A stretch of 64,000 bases of DNA from assembly GCF_003865075.1 (NCBI RefSeq), contig NZ_BHWB01000004.1:62001-126000 (forward strand), written 5' to 3'. The notes beneath the pieces are model-generated. The model was not told the origin of the DNA. It saw only the letters and a list, made by a program, of their open reading frames with translations, and searched no databases. The position numbers and the translations under genes were made by a program. This DNA is from Bacteroides faecalis. Its GTDB lineage: Bacteria > Bacteroidota > Bacteroidia > Bacteroidales > Bacteroidaceae. Below are positions 7,503-17,019 of the stretch, piece after piece (position 1 is the stretch's first letter; every line of letters starts with the position of its first letter).

Positions 7503-8789
7503 ATGGCGAAGATACAAATTAAATCTGAGAGACTCACTCCTTTTGGGGGATTATTTTCAATCATGGAGCAATTTGACTCCACATTATCATCTGTAATCGA
7601 CTCAACCCTCGGTCTAAGGTGTAGATCGTTCGGTTATCAGTACAGCGAAATCATCCGTTCTCTCATGAGTATCTACTTCTGTAGCGGTTCATGTATTGAG
7701 GATGTCACTACTCATTTGATGAACCACCTCTCGCTTCATCCGACACTTCGCACTTGTAGCTCTGATACTATCCTCAGGGCGATAAAGGAGTTGACGCAAG
7801 AAAACATTTCATACACATCAGATATGGGCAAGACCTACGATTTCAATACGGCTGACACTCTCAATACTTTATTGCTCAATTGTATATTTGCATCTGGCCA
7901 ACTGAAAGAGGGTGAGATGTATGATGTTGATTTCGACCATCAGTTCATAGAGACAGAGAAGTATGATGCAAAGCCTACATACAAGAAGTTCCTTGGTTAT
8001 CGCCCTGGCGTGGCGGTTATTGGCGATTTGATAGTCGGTATAGAGAATAGCGATGGTAACACAAATGTTCGTTTCCATCAGAAGGACACGCTGAAGAGGT
8101 TCTTTGCGAGATTTGAACAGAATGGGCTCACTATCAATCGCTTCAGAGCTGATTGTGGATCATGTTCCGAGGAAATCGTGGAGGAAATAGAAAAACACTG
8201 CAAGTCCTTCTATATCCGTGCTAACCGCTGCAGTTCGATCTACAATGACACCTTTGCTCTCAAAGGCTGGAAAACTGAGGAAATCAATGGCATTGAGTTT
8301 GAATTGAACTCTATCCTTGTTGAGAAGTGGAAAGGTAAGGCATATCGACTTGTGATTCAAAGACAGAAACGGATGGATGGTGTGCAGGATTTTTGGGAAG
8401 GAGAATACACATACCGTTGTATCCTGACTAACGACTATGATTCTTCCGTAAGAGAAATTGTCGAGTTCTATAACCTTCGTGGAGGAAAGGAACGTATCTT
8501 CGATGATATGAACAATGGTTTCGGGTGGGACAGATTGCCCAAATCCTTCATGGCAGAGAACACAGTGTTCCTTCTTCTTACAGCACTTATCCGTAACTTT
8601 TACAAGGCCATTATTCAAAGACTTGACGTAAAGAAGTTCGGGCTCAATGCAACAAGTCGCATAAAAGCGTTTGTCTTCAGGTTTATCTCTGTACCAGCCA
8701 AGTGGATCAGGACATCAAGGCGGTATGTGCTGAACATCTATACCTGTAATAATGCTTACGCAGATGTTTTCCAGACTGATTTTGGATAA
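7503..8789 (+). CDS. IS1380-family transposase (DDE type)
   Basis: The protein catalyses cut-and-paste movement of its own element. From the ATG at 7503 it is 428 residues, beginning MAKIQIKSERLTPFGG, the normal start in related Bacteroides elements; an ATG at 7443 would add 20 residues lying almost on the upstream hairpin, so it is less likely. DDE residues can be placed in MYDVDFDHQFIET, in FRADCGS and in the NLRGGKERIFDDMNNGFGW block. The frame is complete, so the element may still be active. It interrupts a SusC gene to its right. Confidence 0.88.
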   Translation: MAKIQIKSERLTPFGGLFSIMEQFDSTLSSVIDSTLGLRCRSFGYQYSEIIRSLMSIYFCSGSCIEDVTTHLMNHLSLHPTLRTCSSDTILRAIKELTQENISYTSDMGKTYDFNTADTLNTLLLNCIFASGQLKEGEMYDVDFDHQFIETEKYDAKPTYKKFLGYRPGVAVIGDLIVGIENSDGNTNVRFHQKDTLKRFFARFEQNGLTINRFRADCGSCSEEIVEEIEKHCKSFYIRANRCSSIYNDTFALKGWKTEEINGIEFELNSILVEKWKGKAYRLVIQRQKRMDGVQDFWEGEYTYRCILTNDYDSSVREIVEFYNLRGGKERIFDDMNNGFGWDRLPKSFMAENTVFLLLTALIRNFYKAIIQRLDVKKFGLNATSRIKAFVFRFISVPAKWIRTSRRYVLNIYTCNNAYADVFQTDFG

Positions 8790-8830
8790 TGCCTACAACT
8801 TATGGGAATGATATTGTGTATTGCCTCAAG

Positions 8831-11005
8831 TCACATTGTGGGGTAAGGGGATATTGTAGGCAGAAGTGGGTGCTTCAAGTTCAAATTATCTGCAAATTCA
8901 GTAATGAGAGGACGTGTAAACGCAATAAGGACGTTCAAGGGCTTAGTTGCGGATTTGAGGAAATAGAAGAAACGTTCTTCTCCATTATTAAACCAATTCG
9001 TAAGTTCATCGTTACCAACAATTCCGAATGAGTAACGAACTTTTAACTTATCAAGGAAAGAAACATTCTTTAAAAATGCTTCATTTTTAATGTTCCAAGC
9101 AGCTCCAATAGAAGGAAAAAATCCCCATCTGTGTTTTTCGTCAAATCTTTCTGAAGCATTATAACCGAAATTAAATTCTGCCATATAACGATTGTCATAT
9201 CCATAAGTTACACGACCGGACAAACTGATATTCCGTTGAGGAAGGGAACGTTCTAGATTACCCGCGTTAGAAAGTTTTTTCTCACGTACATAATATAGTA
9301 ATGTTCCTCCTACATTATGAAGTTCATTAAAAGTATGATCATACATCAATGAACCTTCTATCCAGTTTTCATTCCATACTTCTTTTCCTTTTTCGCTATA
9401 ATTCAGATAATCACGTCCTGTTGTTTCATTTAGGAGTATTACATCTTTCATTTCATTTTTATTTTCATTATCTTTAACACCCATGTAATAAAAAGGAACA
9501 ATTGATCTGGAAAGGGCACTTTGAGCACTTCGTTTGGTATATGCCATCAAGCGTCCTTTCAATCCGGGAATAATAAAACTGAAATCCTGATTCAATTCAA
9601 ATTGTGCAGTGAAATTAGCTCTATTATCTTCACTATATCCTGATAAAGCAGAAGCATAGGGATTGTAAAAAAGATCTGATTCGGATTGGGAGTTTTCAGA
9701 CATAGGAGCATTTCCAAATAGAGGATGCTTGACCCACGAACGATATGATTGAGGATATACAGCAGGAAACATAACTGGATTGGCTTTCAGCAGACTTTTG
9801 AATACATCACCTCCCGTACCGACAGAAGGACCATGCAGGTAATCGAAAAGTGCATTAATTCTAACAGAAGCTTTTGTGCTATTCGTCAAATTCAGGTCTA
9901 TGTTGGAACGAACTTCCATACTGGAATTCGACACGTTCGAATTAAAATCGTTTGACTTATGTGTTTTCAACATACCATCATCGTAGCGGTAAGATGCAGA
10001 TAAATAATATTTGGCAATATCTGCACCTCCGGAAACATTCATGTTTATTCTGTGATTCAATGTATACTTCTTGATCATGATGTCACGCCAGTTATTGTTC
10101 GGATACAATAGAGGGTTCACTCCCCTTTTTGTATTCTCTATTTTATCAAAATCATATATTCTTTCTCCTCCTCGGGTAAGAGATGCATCATTAGCTAATT
10201 TCATATAACTAATATTGTCCGCAAGGTTATAATCTTTTGCATTGGTCGATAAAGAAGACTCATAACGAATATTAAATTTTGTTTTTCCTACAAAACCACC
10301 TTTGGTAGAAACCAATATGACTCCATTTGCCCCACGACTTCCATACATAGATGTAGCTGTTGCATCTTTCAAGATAGAAAATCCTTCAATATCATCAGGT
10401 TGTATCCTTGCCAATTCTGTTGTTGTAGATTCGATCCCATTAATCAGAATTAACGGATTGACTCTTCCTGTACCAAAAGAACCAACTCCTCGAATAAAAA
10501 ATTGTGCATTATCGCGTCCCGGTTCTCCTGAAGTCTGGTAACTGATAAGGCCAGCTACTCGACCGGAAAGCATAGACGTTAAATTACTGCTTGGTCCTCT
10601 TAGTTCCGAAGGTCTAAGTGTTGCAACAGAACCTACTACTGTTTTTTTCTTTTCTTTACCCCATGCTGTAACAACTACTTCTTCCAATAATTCCTCATCT
10701 GCTTTTAAAACTATTTTTAGCTGAGTATTATTCTTTATTGGTACTTCCTGCGATCTATACCCAATATAGGATATTATTAATACATCAGTGGGTTTAGCGT
10801 TTAATTTAAATATTCCATTTGTGTTGGTAACAGTACCTACCGTAGTTCCCTTAATTTTGATATTGGCACCTACCACGGTAGTGACCTGATCTTCTTCATA
10901 CACAACGCCTGTAATCTCCTTAATGTTTTGTGCCGTTAAGCTGCAAGGGATAAGCATTAATAAGCAGATACTTCGTACCCTTTTTAGTAGTTCTTTTGTT
11001 TTCAT
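8831..11005 (-). pseudogene. SusC-like TonB-dependent receptor, 3' end lost at IS
   Basis: SusC-type receptors import glycans across the outer membrane with a SusD lipoprotein. This one has a signal peptide (SICLLMLIPCSLTAQ), a carboxypeptidase-regulatory-like domain (about residues 28-105, with VVGANIKIKGTTVGTVTNTNG), the plug domain (ELRGPSSNLTSMLSGRVAGL, ILKDATATSMYGSRGANGVILV) and the first part of the barrel. Genuine sequence ends near base 8953; the last 41 codons to the stop at 8831 read into the insertion sequence. About 680 of an expected 1000 or so residues remain, and no SusD follows. It is the last gene of the operon, 31 bp after the epimerase gene. The barrel cannot close, so it is almost certainly non-functional. 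Confidence 0.88.
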
Positions 11006-11036
11006 GTTTTTATACTTAAAGTTATATATTAGGATT

Positions 11037-12209
11037 TTATTCTCCGTTAATGGTATCTAATGTTTTCCAGCACTGATATAATCCCCTCGGCACATGAAAA
11101 CATCCCTTCCACTTTCCCCCTTTGAGTGGTAGTAGCACTTCCCCTCTGCGATCCAGATACCCAAACCATTCGGGATATTGAGTATCCTTAAAATGGTTCC
11201 ATGTATAATCGTGTACCTTCTCAAACCATTCCAGACAGTTTTTATCCCCAGTCAGCTGGTATCCTTTCAATAGCGAGATTAGTGTTTCGATATGCACCCA
11301 CCAAAGTTTCTGGTCCCATTCCAACTGTTGGGGAGGACAGCCATTACGGTCCATGAAGTAGTATATACCACCGTATTCCTTATCCCAACCGTAATCGAGC
11401 ATGGTAAGAGTCACATTCTTCGCCTTTTCGATCAATTCGGGACGGTTCAGGCGTTTGCCCAGATCCATGATGAACCACATGGCTTCAATAGCATGCCCGG
11501 GGGTGATCTGGCGACCTTCGAAACAGTCGGCAAGACTACCGTCCGCGTTTACATTCTCAACAATGATGCCTCCCAGTTCCGGACGGTAGAATACTTCCAT
11601 TACTTCATGGATACATGTTTCCATGGTTTGTCGGAGGTACTCTTCATCCAATAAATGTTCGATTTCCAAAGCCAGATTACAGAGAATCATCGGTAAGGCG
11701 AAGTTCTTCAGATTACGGGTGCCCGGATGGAGCTTGTTCCATTTCCCTTTCGGATTATCGACTTTGGAAAGGACGATTTCAAATGTCTTCTTCGCTATTT
11801 CCGCATACTCTTGGTTGCCTGTGGCCAGACTCAGTTGTCCGAAGGCCATGGTGGCGAAGGTGTAGGAGAAGATGTTGTATGGTTCTACCAATGGGCTACC
11901 CGAACGCTCGAGAGAGAAGTACCAGTTATAATTCCCGTCATGTCCGTATTTCTTTAAGAATTCACCGCCTTGGATGGCGCAGTCGAGCCATTCCTGCCGT
12001 TTTTCCACTTTATTGTAGAGCATTGAGAACATCCAGACTTCACGCCCTTGAAGCCAGATGAACTTGTCGGTGTCGAATACGTTTCCTTCACGATCCAGGC
12101 AGGTGAAGTATCCGCCATGTTCCCGGTCTTGGGAGTGGTCGAGCCAGAAGGGAAGAACATTCTCGAGCAGTTCGTCCCTGTATTGATTTGCTAGTTTCTT
12201 AAAATCCAT
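11037..12209 (-). CDS. AGE family epimerase (N-acylglucosamine 2-epimerase type)
   Basis: Enzymes of this family interconvert N-acetylmannosamine and N-acetylglucosamine, or epimerise mannose or cellobiose-type sugars, by ring opening at C2. The 390-residue length is typical of the (alpha/alpha)6 barrel. Visible family motifs include WLQGREVWMFS, GRQITPGHAIEAMWF (catalytic His), LEWDQKLWWVHIE (second catalytic His region) and the closing CFHVPRGLYQCW. It sits between an MFS sugar porter and a SusC gene, so it most likely processes the sugar that the locus imports; ManNAc/GlcNAc is the best guess, mannose-type sugars are possible. GC content is clearly higher than in most neighbours (about 55% in the 60-base block at 11461). 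Confidence 0.87.
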   Translation of the reverse strand: MDFKKLANQYRDELLENVLPFWLDHSQDREHGGYFTCLDREGNVFDTDKFIWLQGREVWMFSMLYNKVEKRQEWLDCAIQGGEFLKKYGHDGNYNWYFSLERSGSPLVEPYNIFSYTFATMAFGQLSLATGNQEYAEIAKKTFEIVLSKVDNPKGKWNKLHPGTRNLKNFALPMILCNLALEIEHLLDEEYLRQTMETCIHEVMEVFYRPELGGIIVENVNADGSLADCFEGRQITPGHAIEAMWFIMDLGKRLNRPELIEKAKNVTLTMLDYGWDKEYGGIYYFMDRNGCPPQQLEWDQKLWWVHIETLISLLKGYQLTGDKNCLEWFEKVHDYTWNHFKDTQYPEWFGYLDRRGEVLLPLKGGKWKGCFHVPRGLYQCWKTLDTINGE

Positions 12210-12230
12210 ATTTCTTTTATTGTTAAATGA

Positions 12231-13649
12231 TTAAGGTCTGTATGACTGTCCCGAACGGGTCCAGTATCTTTCTATTTCTTCCAGGGACTTGCCGGTGGTT
12301 TCCGGCACGAGTCTCCAGACGATGAGCATATAGGGTACGCACATGATGGCGAACAGGAAGAATGTTCCGGCGGGGGTGAGGTTTTGGAGCATCCAGGGGG
12401 TGAGTTGTCCGATCAGGTACGTTCCGATCCACAGGGCGAAACCGGCTATGGACATGGCCAGCCCGCGCACTTTGGTGGGGTACATCTCAGAGAGGAGCAC
12501 GAAGACTACGGCGCAGATGGAGACGGCGCAGCAGAATACGTAGGACAAGAAGAAGGACAGCAGCAACAGGCTGGAGATTCCCAGGGATTCGCCATAGAGG
12601 AAGTAGAGGCCGATCAGGAGCAGGCTGATGATCATGCCGGAAACGCCGTAGTAAACAAGGTTTTTACGACCCACTTTGTCGATGATGATGACGGCCAGGA
12701 CGGTGGTAAGGGTATTGACTAGTCCTACGAGAACTTGGTAAAACAGGGAATCTCCTCCTGAAAGCCCTGCATCTTCGAAGATGGAAGGACCATAATATAG
12801 TACGGCGTTCACTCCCATAAACTGCCCTAAAATGGCTATACACACACCAATGATAACCGCCTTAAGAATTCCCGGCTTCATCAGTAATGCCCATTCTGAC
12901 TTTGTCTCAGAAGTTAGGACTGATTTTGTTTCACTTAATTGACATTTAGCTTCTGAAATCGAGTTATATATTCTCTCTAAAATATTGATAGCTTTTTCCT
13001 CTTTTCCTCTGACGATCAACCATCGCGGACTTTCTGGAATAAAGAATATAATAATGAAGAATAGTATAGCTGGTAATGTTTCCATTCCTAACATTCCCCT
13101 CCACACTTCAGAAACAAATATTTTATTGAGCCAGGAGATATTCAGTTGAGCACCACCTTCTACCCACGATAATAACTGATAATTGACTAAATAAGCTCCA
13201 AGGAAACCAACCGTAACAGCCAATTGATAAAGAGAGACTAAACGACCTCTGTATTGTGCAACCGAAACTTCTGAGATATAAAGAGGAGAAACAATAGAAA
13301 CAACACCAATACCGACTCCACCTATAATGCGATAAACAACTAACTGTGTAAAGTCAGCAGAAATGGCACATCCCAAAGCTGATGTAGAAAATAATACTGC
13401 GGAAATAACCATCGTCATTTTTCGTCCGAGTTTATCACTCAAAATTCCAGCGAAAAGAACACCTATAATAGATCCTACTAAAGCGCATCCTACATACCAG
13501 CCTTGTTGCAATGCATCCAATTGGAAAAGTTGAGTCACCTGAGCTATTGTCCCGGATATGACAGCAGTATCATATCCGAACAAAAATCCTCCTAGTGCAG
13601 CTACAACCGAAAGGAATATAAGATAACTAAAATTAATGGTAGACTTCAT
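12231..13649 (-). CDS. MFS sugar porter (XylE/GalP-like)
   Basis: This 472-residue inner-membrane carrier belongs to the sugar porter branch of the major facilitator family and would move a monosaccharide with H+ into the cytoplasm. The diagnostic motifs are all present: GGFLFGYDTAVISGT in helix 1, the loop DKLGRKMT after helix 2, YRIIGGVGIGV, PESPRWL at the end of helix 6, then GVNAVLYYGPSIF, DKVGRKNL and a C-terminal VPETTGKSLEEIERYW. It is 21 bp upstream of the epimerase and 9 bp downstream of the DUF4434 gene. The 3' third (12231 to about 12760) is GC-rich (58-65% in the blocks I counted), while the 5' part falls to about 32%, which suggests a recombination joint inside the gene. Confidence 0.92.
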   Translation of the reverse strand: MKSTINFSYLIFLSVVAALGGFLFGYDTAVISGTIAQVTQLFQLDALQQGWYVGCALVGSIIGVLFAGILSDKLGRKMTMVISAVLFSTSALGCAISADFTQLVVYRIIGGVGIGVVSIVSPLYISEVSVAQYRGRLVSLYQLAVTVGFLGAYLVNYQLLSWVEGGAQLNISWLNKIFVSEVWRGMLGMETLPAILFFIIIFFIPESPRWLIVRGKEEKAINILERIYNSISEAKCQLSETKSVLTSETKSEWALLMKPGILKAVIIGVCIAILGQFMGVNAVLYYGPSIFEDAGLSGGDSLFYQVLVGLVNTLTTVLAVIIIDKVGRKNLVYYGVSGMIISLLLIGLYFLYGESLGISSLLLLSFFLSYVFCCAVSICAVVFVLLSEMYPTKVRGLAMSIAGFALWIGTYLIGQLTPWMLQNLTPAGTFFLFAIMCVPYMLIVWRLVPETTGKSLEEIERYWTRSGQSYRP

Positions 13650-13658
13650 AGCGTGTAC

Positions 13659-14759
13659 TTATTTAATTTCAAAATACTCTCTATATCTATCATACAAATG
13701 CCCTGCCTGCAAATAAGCAGATTGAGGACTCATAAAATGAGAGAATTCAAAAGTAATAGCCTTATCGTATCCGGCTCGTTTAGCAGCTTCAAGTTTCATT
13801 CGAAGTTTATCAAATTTAATGGGTAGAAAACGAATAAGCATATCACGATCAAGCGTCTCTGCGTTTGTCCAACATTTCATACCATACTTATCTGCTAACT
13901 TTTTATTTACAGTAAAGAACTCATCTAATTCATCGTAGTCTATATGACCATCCTGAAAAGCACACGCATCTACCACATCATGAATACCATCAAAAATTTC
14001 ATTCCATTCCTTTTCGTGTTGTTGCACAGAAACTGCATCTTCCTTGGTCAGTTTATCCGTACCCATAATAGCTTTCTTACCATCAATCCATGGAGAGATG
14101 AAAGTCGGGAGACCATTAGAAACATCCTTGCACTGTTTACCCATTGAATGAAAAGCATCAATTGCCCCTTTTGTCGCCCGACTAATTTCTCCACTGATGT
14201 ACCAGCCACCGAAACTTTTATATTTCTCACCGTACATCTTCCATACTTCATCAATTACATATTTGTTATCCTCAATCTCCCAACTTAAATCTCCAGTATC
14301 CCAATAGCGTCCGGAATCATATAGACCAAAATAGAATTTCATTTTATACTTTTCAGCTAAACGCAAATACATATCCACTAAATCTACCGACGGCATATAA
14401 CATCCTTTCTTCAAAAGATAAGGAGAAGGATAAGTCATAAACTTACGATAACCGGAACGAATCATGATTACTGTATCAATGCCAATTCTCTTCATATACT
14501 GAAAATCTCGGTCCCATTCTTTTTCTCCCCAGTTTTGATGAGGAATATCATGAGAAATCTCATCCAAAAATGTTCCGGTTATCTTTAAACCATTATTTTT
14601 AGGAACAATTAGTCTACTTTCTAAATTTCCAGCCATATCTGCCGGAGAGGACTCTCTCCTCCCCTCATCATTAGCTGCAAATAATGAAGGGGCAACTAAA
14701 GCAGAAGCCCCAGTTAAAGCAGCCTTTTTTAAAAAATCTCTACGATTATTCGTTTCCAT
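13659..14759 (-). CDS. DUF4434 secreted TIM-barrel protein (glycosidase-like)
   Basis: The 366-residue protein opens with a Tat-like signal (NRRDFLKKAALTG followed by ASALVAPSLFAA). The body, from about residue 55, resembles DUF4434/glycoside-hydrolase-like barrels: KITGTFLDEISHD, the EWDRDFQYMKRIGIDTVIMIRSG strand-helix unit, YFGLYDSGRYW, GGWYISGEIS (with a candidate acid E), and TNAETLDRD. A related role in releasing or trimming the sugar used by this locus is inference. It lies 33 bp after the FAD oxidoreductase gene and 9 bp before the MFS gene, so it belongs to the same operon. Confidence 0.75.
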   Translation of the reverse strand: METNNRRDFLKKAALTGASALVAPSLFAANDEGRRESSPADMAGNLESRLIVPKNNGLKITGTFLDEISHDIPHQNWGEKEWDRDFQYMKRIGIDTVIMIRSGYRKFMTYPSPYLLKKGCYMPSVDLVDMYLRLAEKYKMKFYFGLYDSGRYWDTGDLSWEIEDNKYVIDEVWKMYGEKYKSFGGWYISGEISRATKGAIDAFHSMGKQCKDVSNGLPTFISPWIDGKKAIMGTDKLTKEDAVSVQQHEKEWNEIFDGIHDVVDACAFQDGHIDYDELDEFFTVNKKLADKYGMKCWTNAETLDRDMLIRFLPIKFDKLRMKLEAAKRAGYDKAITFEFSHFMSPQSAYLQAGHLYDRYREYFEIK

Positions 14760-14792
14760 AGTTTCAATTTTGTTTTATTTTATATATGTACC

Positions 14793-16673
14793 CTATTGAA
14801 TAAACTCTCCAGTAATGTTCACTTGTTTTTGATTGAAAGGGTCTAACATCTGATCTATTAAAATAGCCATTTCTCCTCTCAATATATTTCGTGTCATATT
14901 CAAATCCTGTAATTTGAAACTTCTCCAAATAGTCTCCGGATCTGTTGTGATATCCAAGTTTTCTTCATTCGCTATTTCCTGAATAAGTTGAATAGCTTCC
15001 TGAATCGTCAGAGTCTCTGCTCCTAACTTTTTCAGTTTTTCTTTTGCAGTAGGATATATATCGGATAAGCCTTCTAATCCTGTTGCTAATAATACAGTAT
15101 CAGCTTTCAACCAAGTTTGATTGGACCAATCAACATTTTTTCCTACTCCCTTCAATATGCCTGTAACACCAATACGTTGATATGAAGCAAATTTAACATC
15201 TGTCACAGGAACATCTAAATAAGGAAGTAAATATCCTTTTGCATTTAAGATAGCATTCTGAACATCACGAACCGGTACTTCACTGATTTTCTGATTATGA
15301 TTTAACGCCAGTGCCCCCAAAGCACCGGCTGCCTGTCCGATTTGTAAAACGACTGGTTGTAAACGCGTTGCTCCATTAACAATATTAGATACGGAAATTG
15401 ACTTTTCCGCTACAATCAGTCCTTCCACATTTTGAGGTATTAATGTACCTAAAGGTAGACCAAATGAAGGCACTGGATGAAAATAGAGATTGGGCAATTC
15501 TTCATATCCATGATAACGGGCATGATGATGGTCTACCGGATAATCTCCCACCGCGATACAGGTACGATATAATTTCTCTTTCTGCGTATATGGATTTATT
15601 ATTTGATTCAAATCAAAACGAACCAGTCCATGAATTCTTCTGGATTCTCTATGGTAAGGAATAAAAGGGAGTTTATCTGCTGTAGGAAATTCGTCATCTG
15701 CCAAACCTAATGTATTATACCCTAATTCATGTTGTATAAAATAGATAAAACACATTGTATAATGTTTGGCATTCTCCAAAGCATGTGTACGCTCTTCAGG
15801 AGTCATTTCAATCAAGTTGATATAATAATCATTTCCTTCTATCGGCCAGTTAATCATATACTTCTGATTCGGAAGTTTTCCGTATGTTATCATCATCTCT
15901 TTTGACCAGACACGATCCGGCTCCTTAGGAGTCGTGCATATCGGATTTGCACAGGAACAAGCAAACTCGTTAGGATTGTATCCATCCGGTTTTGGAATAG
16001 TAACATCTTTCCCATAATCTTTTAATATTGCAACATAAGTGATATCCTGCACAATATTATTCTTTTCCTCAGGAGCAATATCTTCATGTGTATCTTCGCG
16101 GCTTTCCATACCAATATCGTATTTCACTCCACACATTTTAGCCACATCTCCTAGCTCTGTAGCGTCAATCAATATTTTGGCCTGAACGATTTTAATTCCT
16201 TCTCCTTCAACACTCACTTTAGCAATCCACTTATCTCCTTCTCTTTTTATCTCTTTAAGATGAGCATGCTTCCATACTTTAAGATTTTTCTCGGCTTCCA
16301 CCATTTCGTGAAAAATATTATTTCCAACCGAAGGTTCAAAAAGGACTTTACTTACCCAACCTGTATTTAGTGAATCTAATCCACCATAGTATTCAATCAA
16401 TCTATTCTTAAATTCTCCCCAAATTCCTGCCGGTAAATTATAATTTCCATCTATAGCACTTACACCTGCTGAAGTCAGCATTCCTCCCAGCCAAGCACTT
16501 TCTTCTATAACTAAAGTATTTGTACCCATACGCGCAGCCTGTATACCTGAAGTTACGCCACTAGCACCACCACCTATAACAAGTATATCTACATTATTTT
16601 CTCCTGAACATGTACACGAGATGGAGGATACCATCAAAAGCATACCATAGAAGATTTGGAAGAGGTTTTTCAT
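14793..16673 (-). CDS. Exported FAD-dependent oxidoreductase (FAD_oxidored family)
   Basis: This 626-residue protein is the first gene of the operon. The N-terminus is a lipoprotein-type signal (MLLMVSSISCTC), followed by a strand and the dinucleotide motif VIGGGASGVTSGIQAARMG, and later KILIDATELGDVAKMCGVKYD, a block typical of pfam12831 enzymes annotated as FAD-dependent oxidoreductases in polysaccharide loci. A second conserved block, GLIVAEKSISVSNIVNGATRLQP near residue 430, completes the FAD domain; the C-terminal 150 residues are a separate helical region. Its substrate is unknown; relatives are often found beside DUF4434 and SusC/D genes. Regulation by the divergent ROK protein is likely. 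Confidence 0.85.
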   Translation of the reverse strand: MKNLFQIFYGMLLMVSSISCTCSGENNVDILVIGGGASGVTSGIQAARMGTNTLVIEESAWLGGMLTSAGVSAIDGNYNLPAGIWGEFKNRLIEYYGGLDSLNTGWVSKVLFEPSVGNNIFHEMVEAEKNLKVWKHAHLKEIKREGDKWIAKVSVEGEGIKIVQAKILIDATELGDVAKMCGVKYDIGMESREDTHEDIAPEEKNNIVQDITYVAILKDYGKDVTIPKPDGYNPNEFACSCANPICTTPKEPDRVWSKEMMITYGKLPNQKYMINWPIEGNDYYINLIEMTPEERTHALENAKHYTMCFIYFIQHELGYNTLGLADDEFPTADKLPFIPYHRESRRIHGLVRFDLNQIINPYTQKEKLYRTCIAVGDYPVDHHHARYHGYEELPNLYFHPVPSFGLPLGTLIPQNVEGLIVAEKSISVSNIVNGATRLQPVVLQIGQAAGALGALALNHNQKISEVPVRDVQNAILNAKGYLLPYLDVPVTDVKFASYQRIGVTGILKGVGKNVDWSNQTWLKADTVLLATGLEGLSDIYPTAKEKLKKLGAETLTIQEAIQLIQEIANEENLDITTDPETIWRSFKLQDLNMTRNILRGEMAILIDQMLDPFNQKQVNITGEFIQ

Positions 16674-16718
16674 TGCAGAATCATTTGGTTACAACGTATC
16701 TTAATTAATATCACGCCA

Positions 16719-16748
16719 CAAATATAGACATATTTATTAAATAAACAA
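16719..16748 (-). promoter_or_regulatory. Promoter for the FAD-oxidoreductase/SusC operon
   Basis: On the minus strand TATATTTG (plus 16719-16726) matches the -7 box, with ATTG (plus 16745-16748) as the -33 box 18 bp away. The first start codon is 46 bp downstream. Confidence 0.6.
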
Positions 16749-16984
16749 TAGATAATAAATTATTTTATTATTAAAGTTTATATTAAAAACATATTTCATT
16801 AATATAACGAGAATATTTCTCAATCATTAGAGGAAAAACGTCTTTATACCTTAATTATATATATAATATAATCAAGTCACCATTAGTATGTAAACTTTCC
16901 TCAACCCTAATATATTAAGATCTACTTCTCCTTCCGATTATAACTTTTCTATTATAAATCCCTGTATTTAATAAAAAAATTAAT

Positions 16985-16992
16985 TATCTTTG
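16985..16992 (+). promoter_or_regulatory. Promoter -7 box for the ROK regulator
   Basis: TATCTTTG fits TAnnTTTG and lies 28 bp before the start codon at 17020. The -33 region is not a good match. Confidence 0.5.
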
Positions 16993-17019
16993 TAGACATT
17001 ACAAAAATGAATAAGACAT

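Larger units (their letters stand above)
7376..8952 (+). mobile_element. IS1380-family-like insertion sequence
   Basis: Boundaries are inferred. CCGCAAC at 7376-7382 is the inverted complement of GTTGCGG at 8946-8952, and the SusC reading frame stops resembling SusC exactly at the right-hand copy. This gives a 1577-bp element, a plausible size for the family. It carries one transposase gene and a strong hairpin in front of it. The left flank is not SusC sequence, so the sequence that once continued from the SusC gene has been lost, and no clean target duplication is expected; both flanks do show ATT next to the repeats, which is not significant. Confidence 0.6.
16674..17019. promoter_or_regulatory. 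Divergent control region between the sugar operon and its ROK regulator
   Basis: This 346-base AT-rich spacer contains a minus-strand promoter (16719-16748) for the operon and a plus-strand -7 box (16985-16992) for the regulator. A palindrome, TTTATT-A-AATAAA (16733-16745), lies between the -33 and -7 boxes of the operon promoter and resembles the AT-rich sites bound by NagC/Mlc-type ROK repressors. It is the best operator candidate. Confidence 0.5.

Noticed and set aside
8789..9031. Plus-strand ORF after the transposase
   Set aside because: It runs across the IS end into antisense SusC sequence and resembles no protein.
11292..12061. Long plus-strand ORFs antisense to the epimerase
   Set aside because: They follow from the GC-rich composition of the epimerase gene, which has strong homology on the minus strand.
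12343..12722. Plus-strand ORF rich in Gln, Asp and Glu
   Set aside because: It is antisense to the conserved C-terminal half of the sugar porter; its composition follows from GC-rich codons on the other strand.
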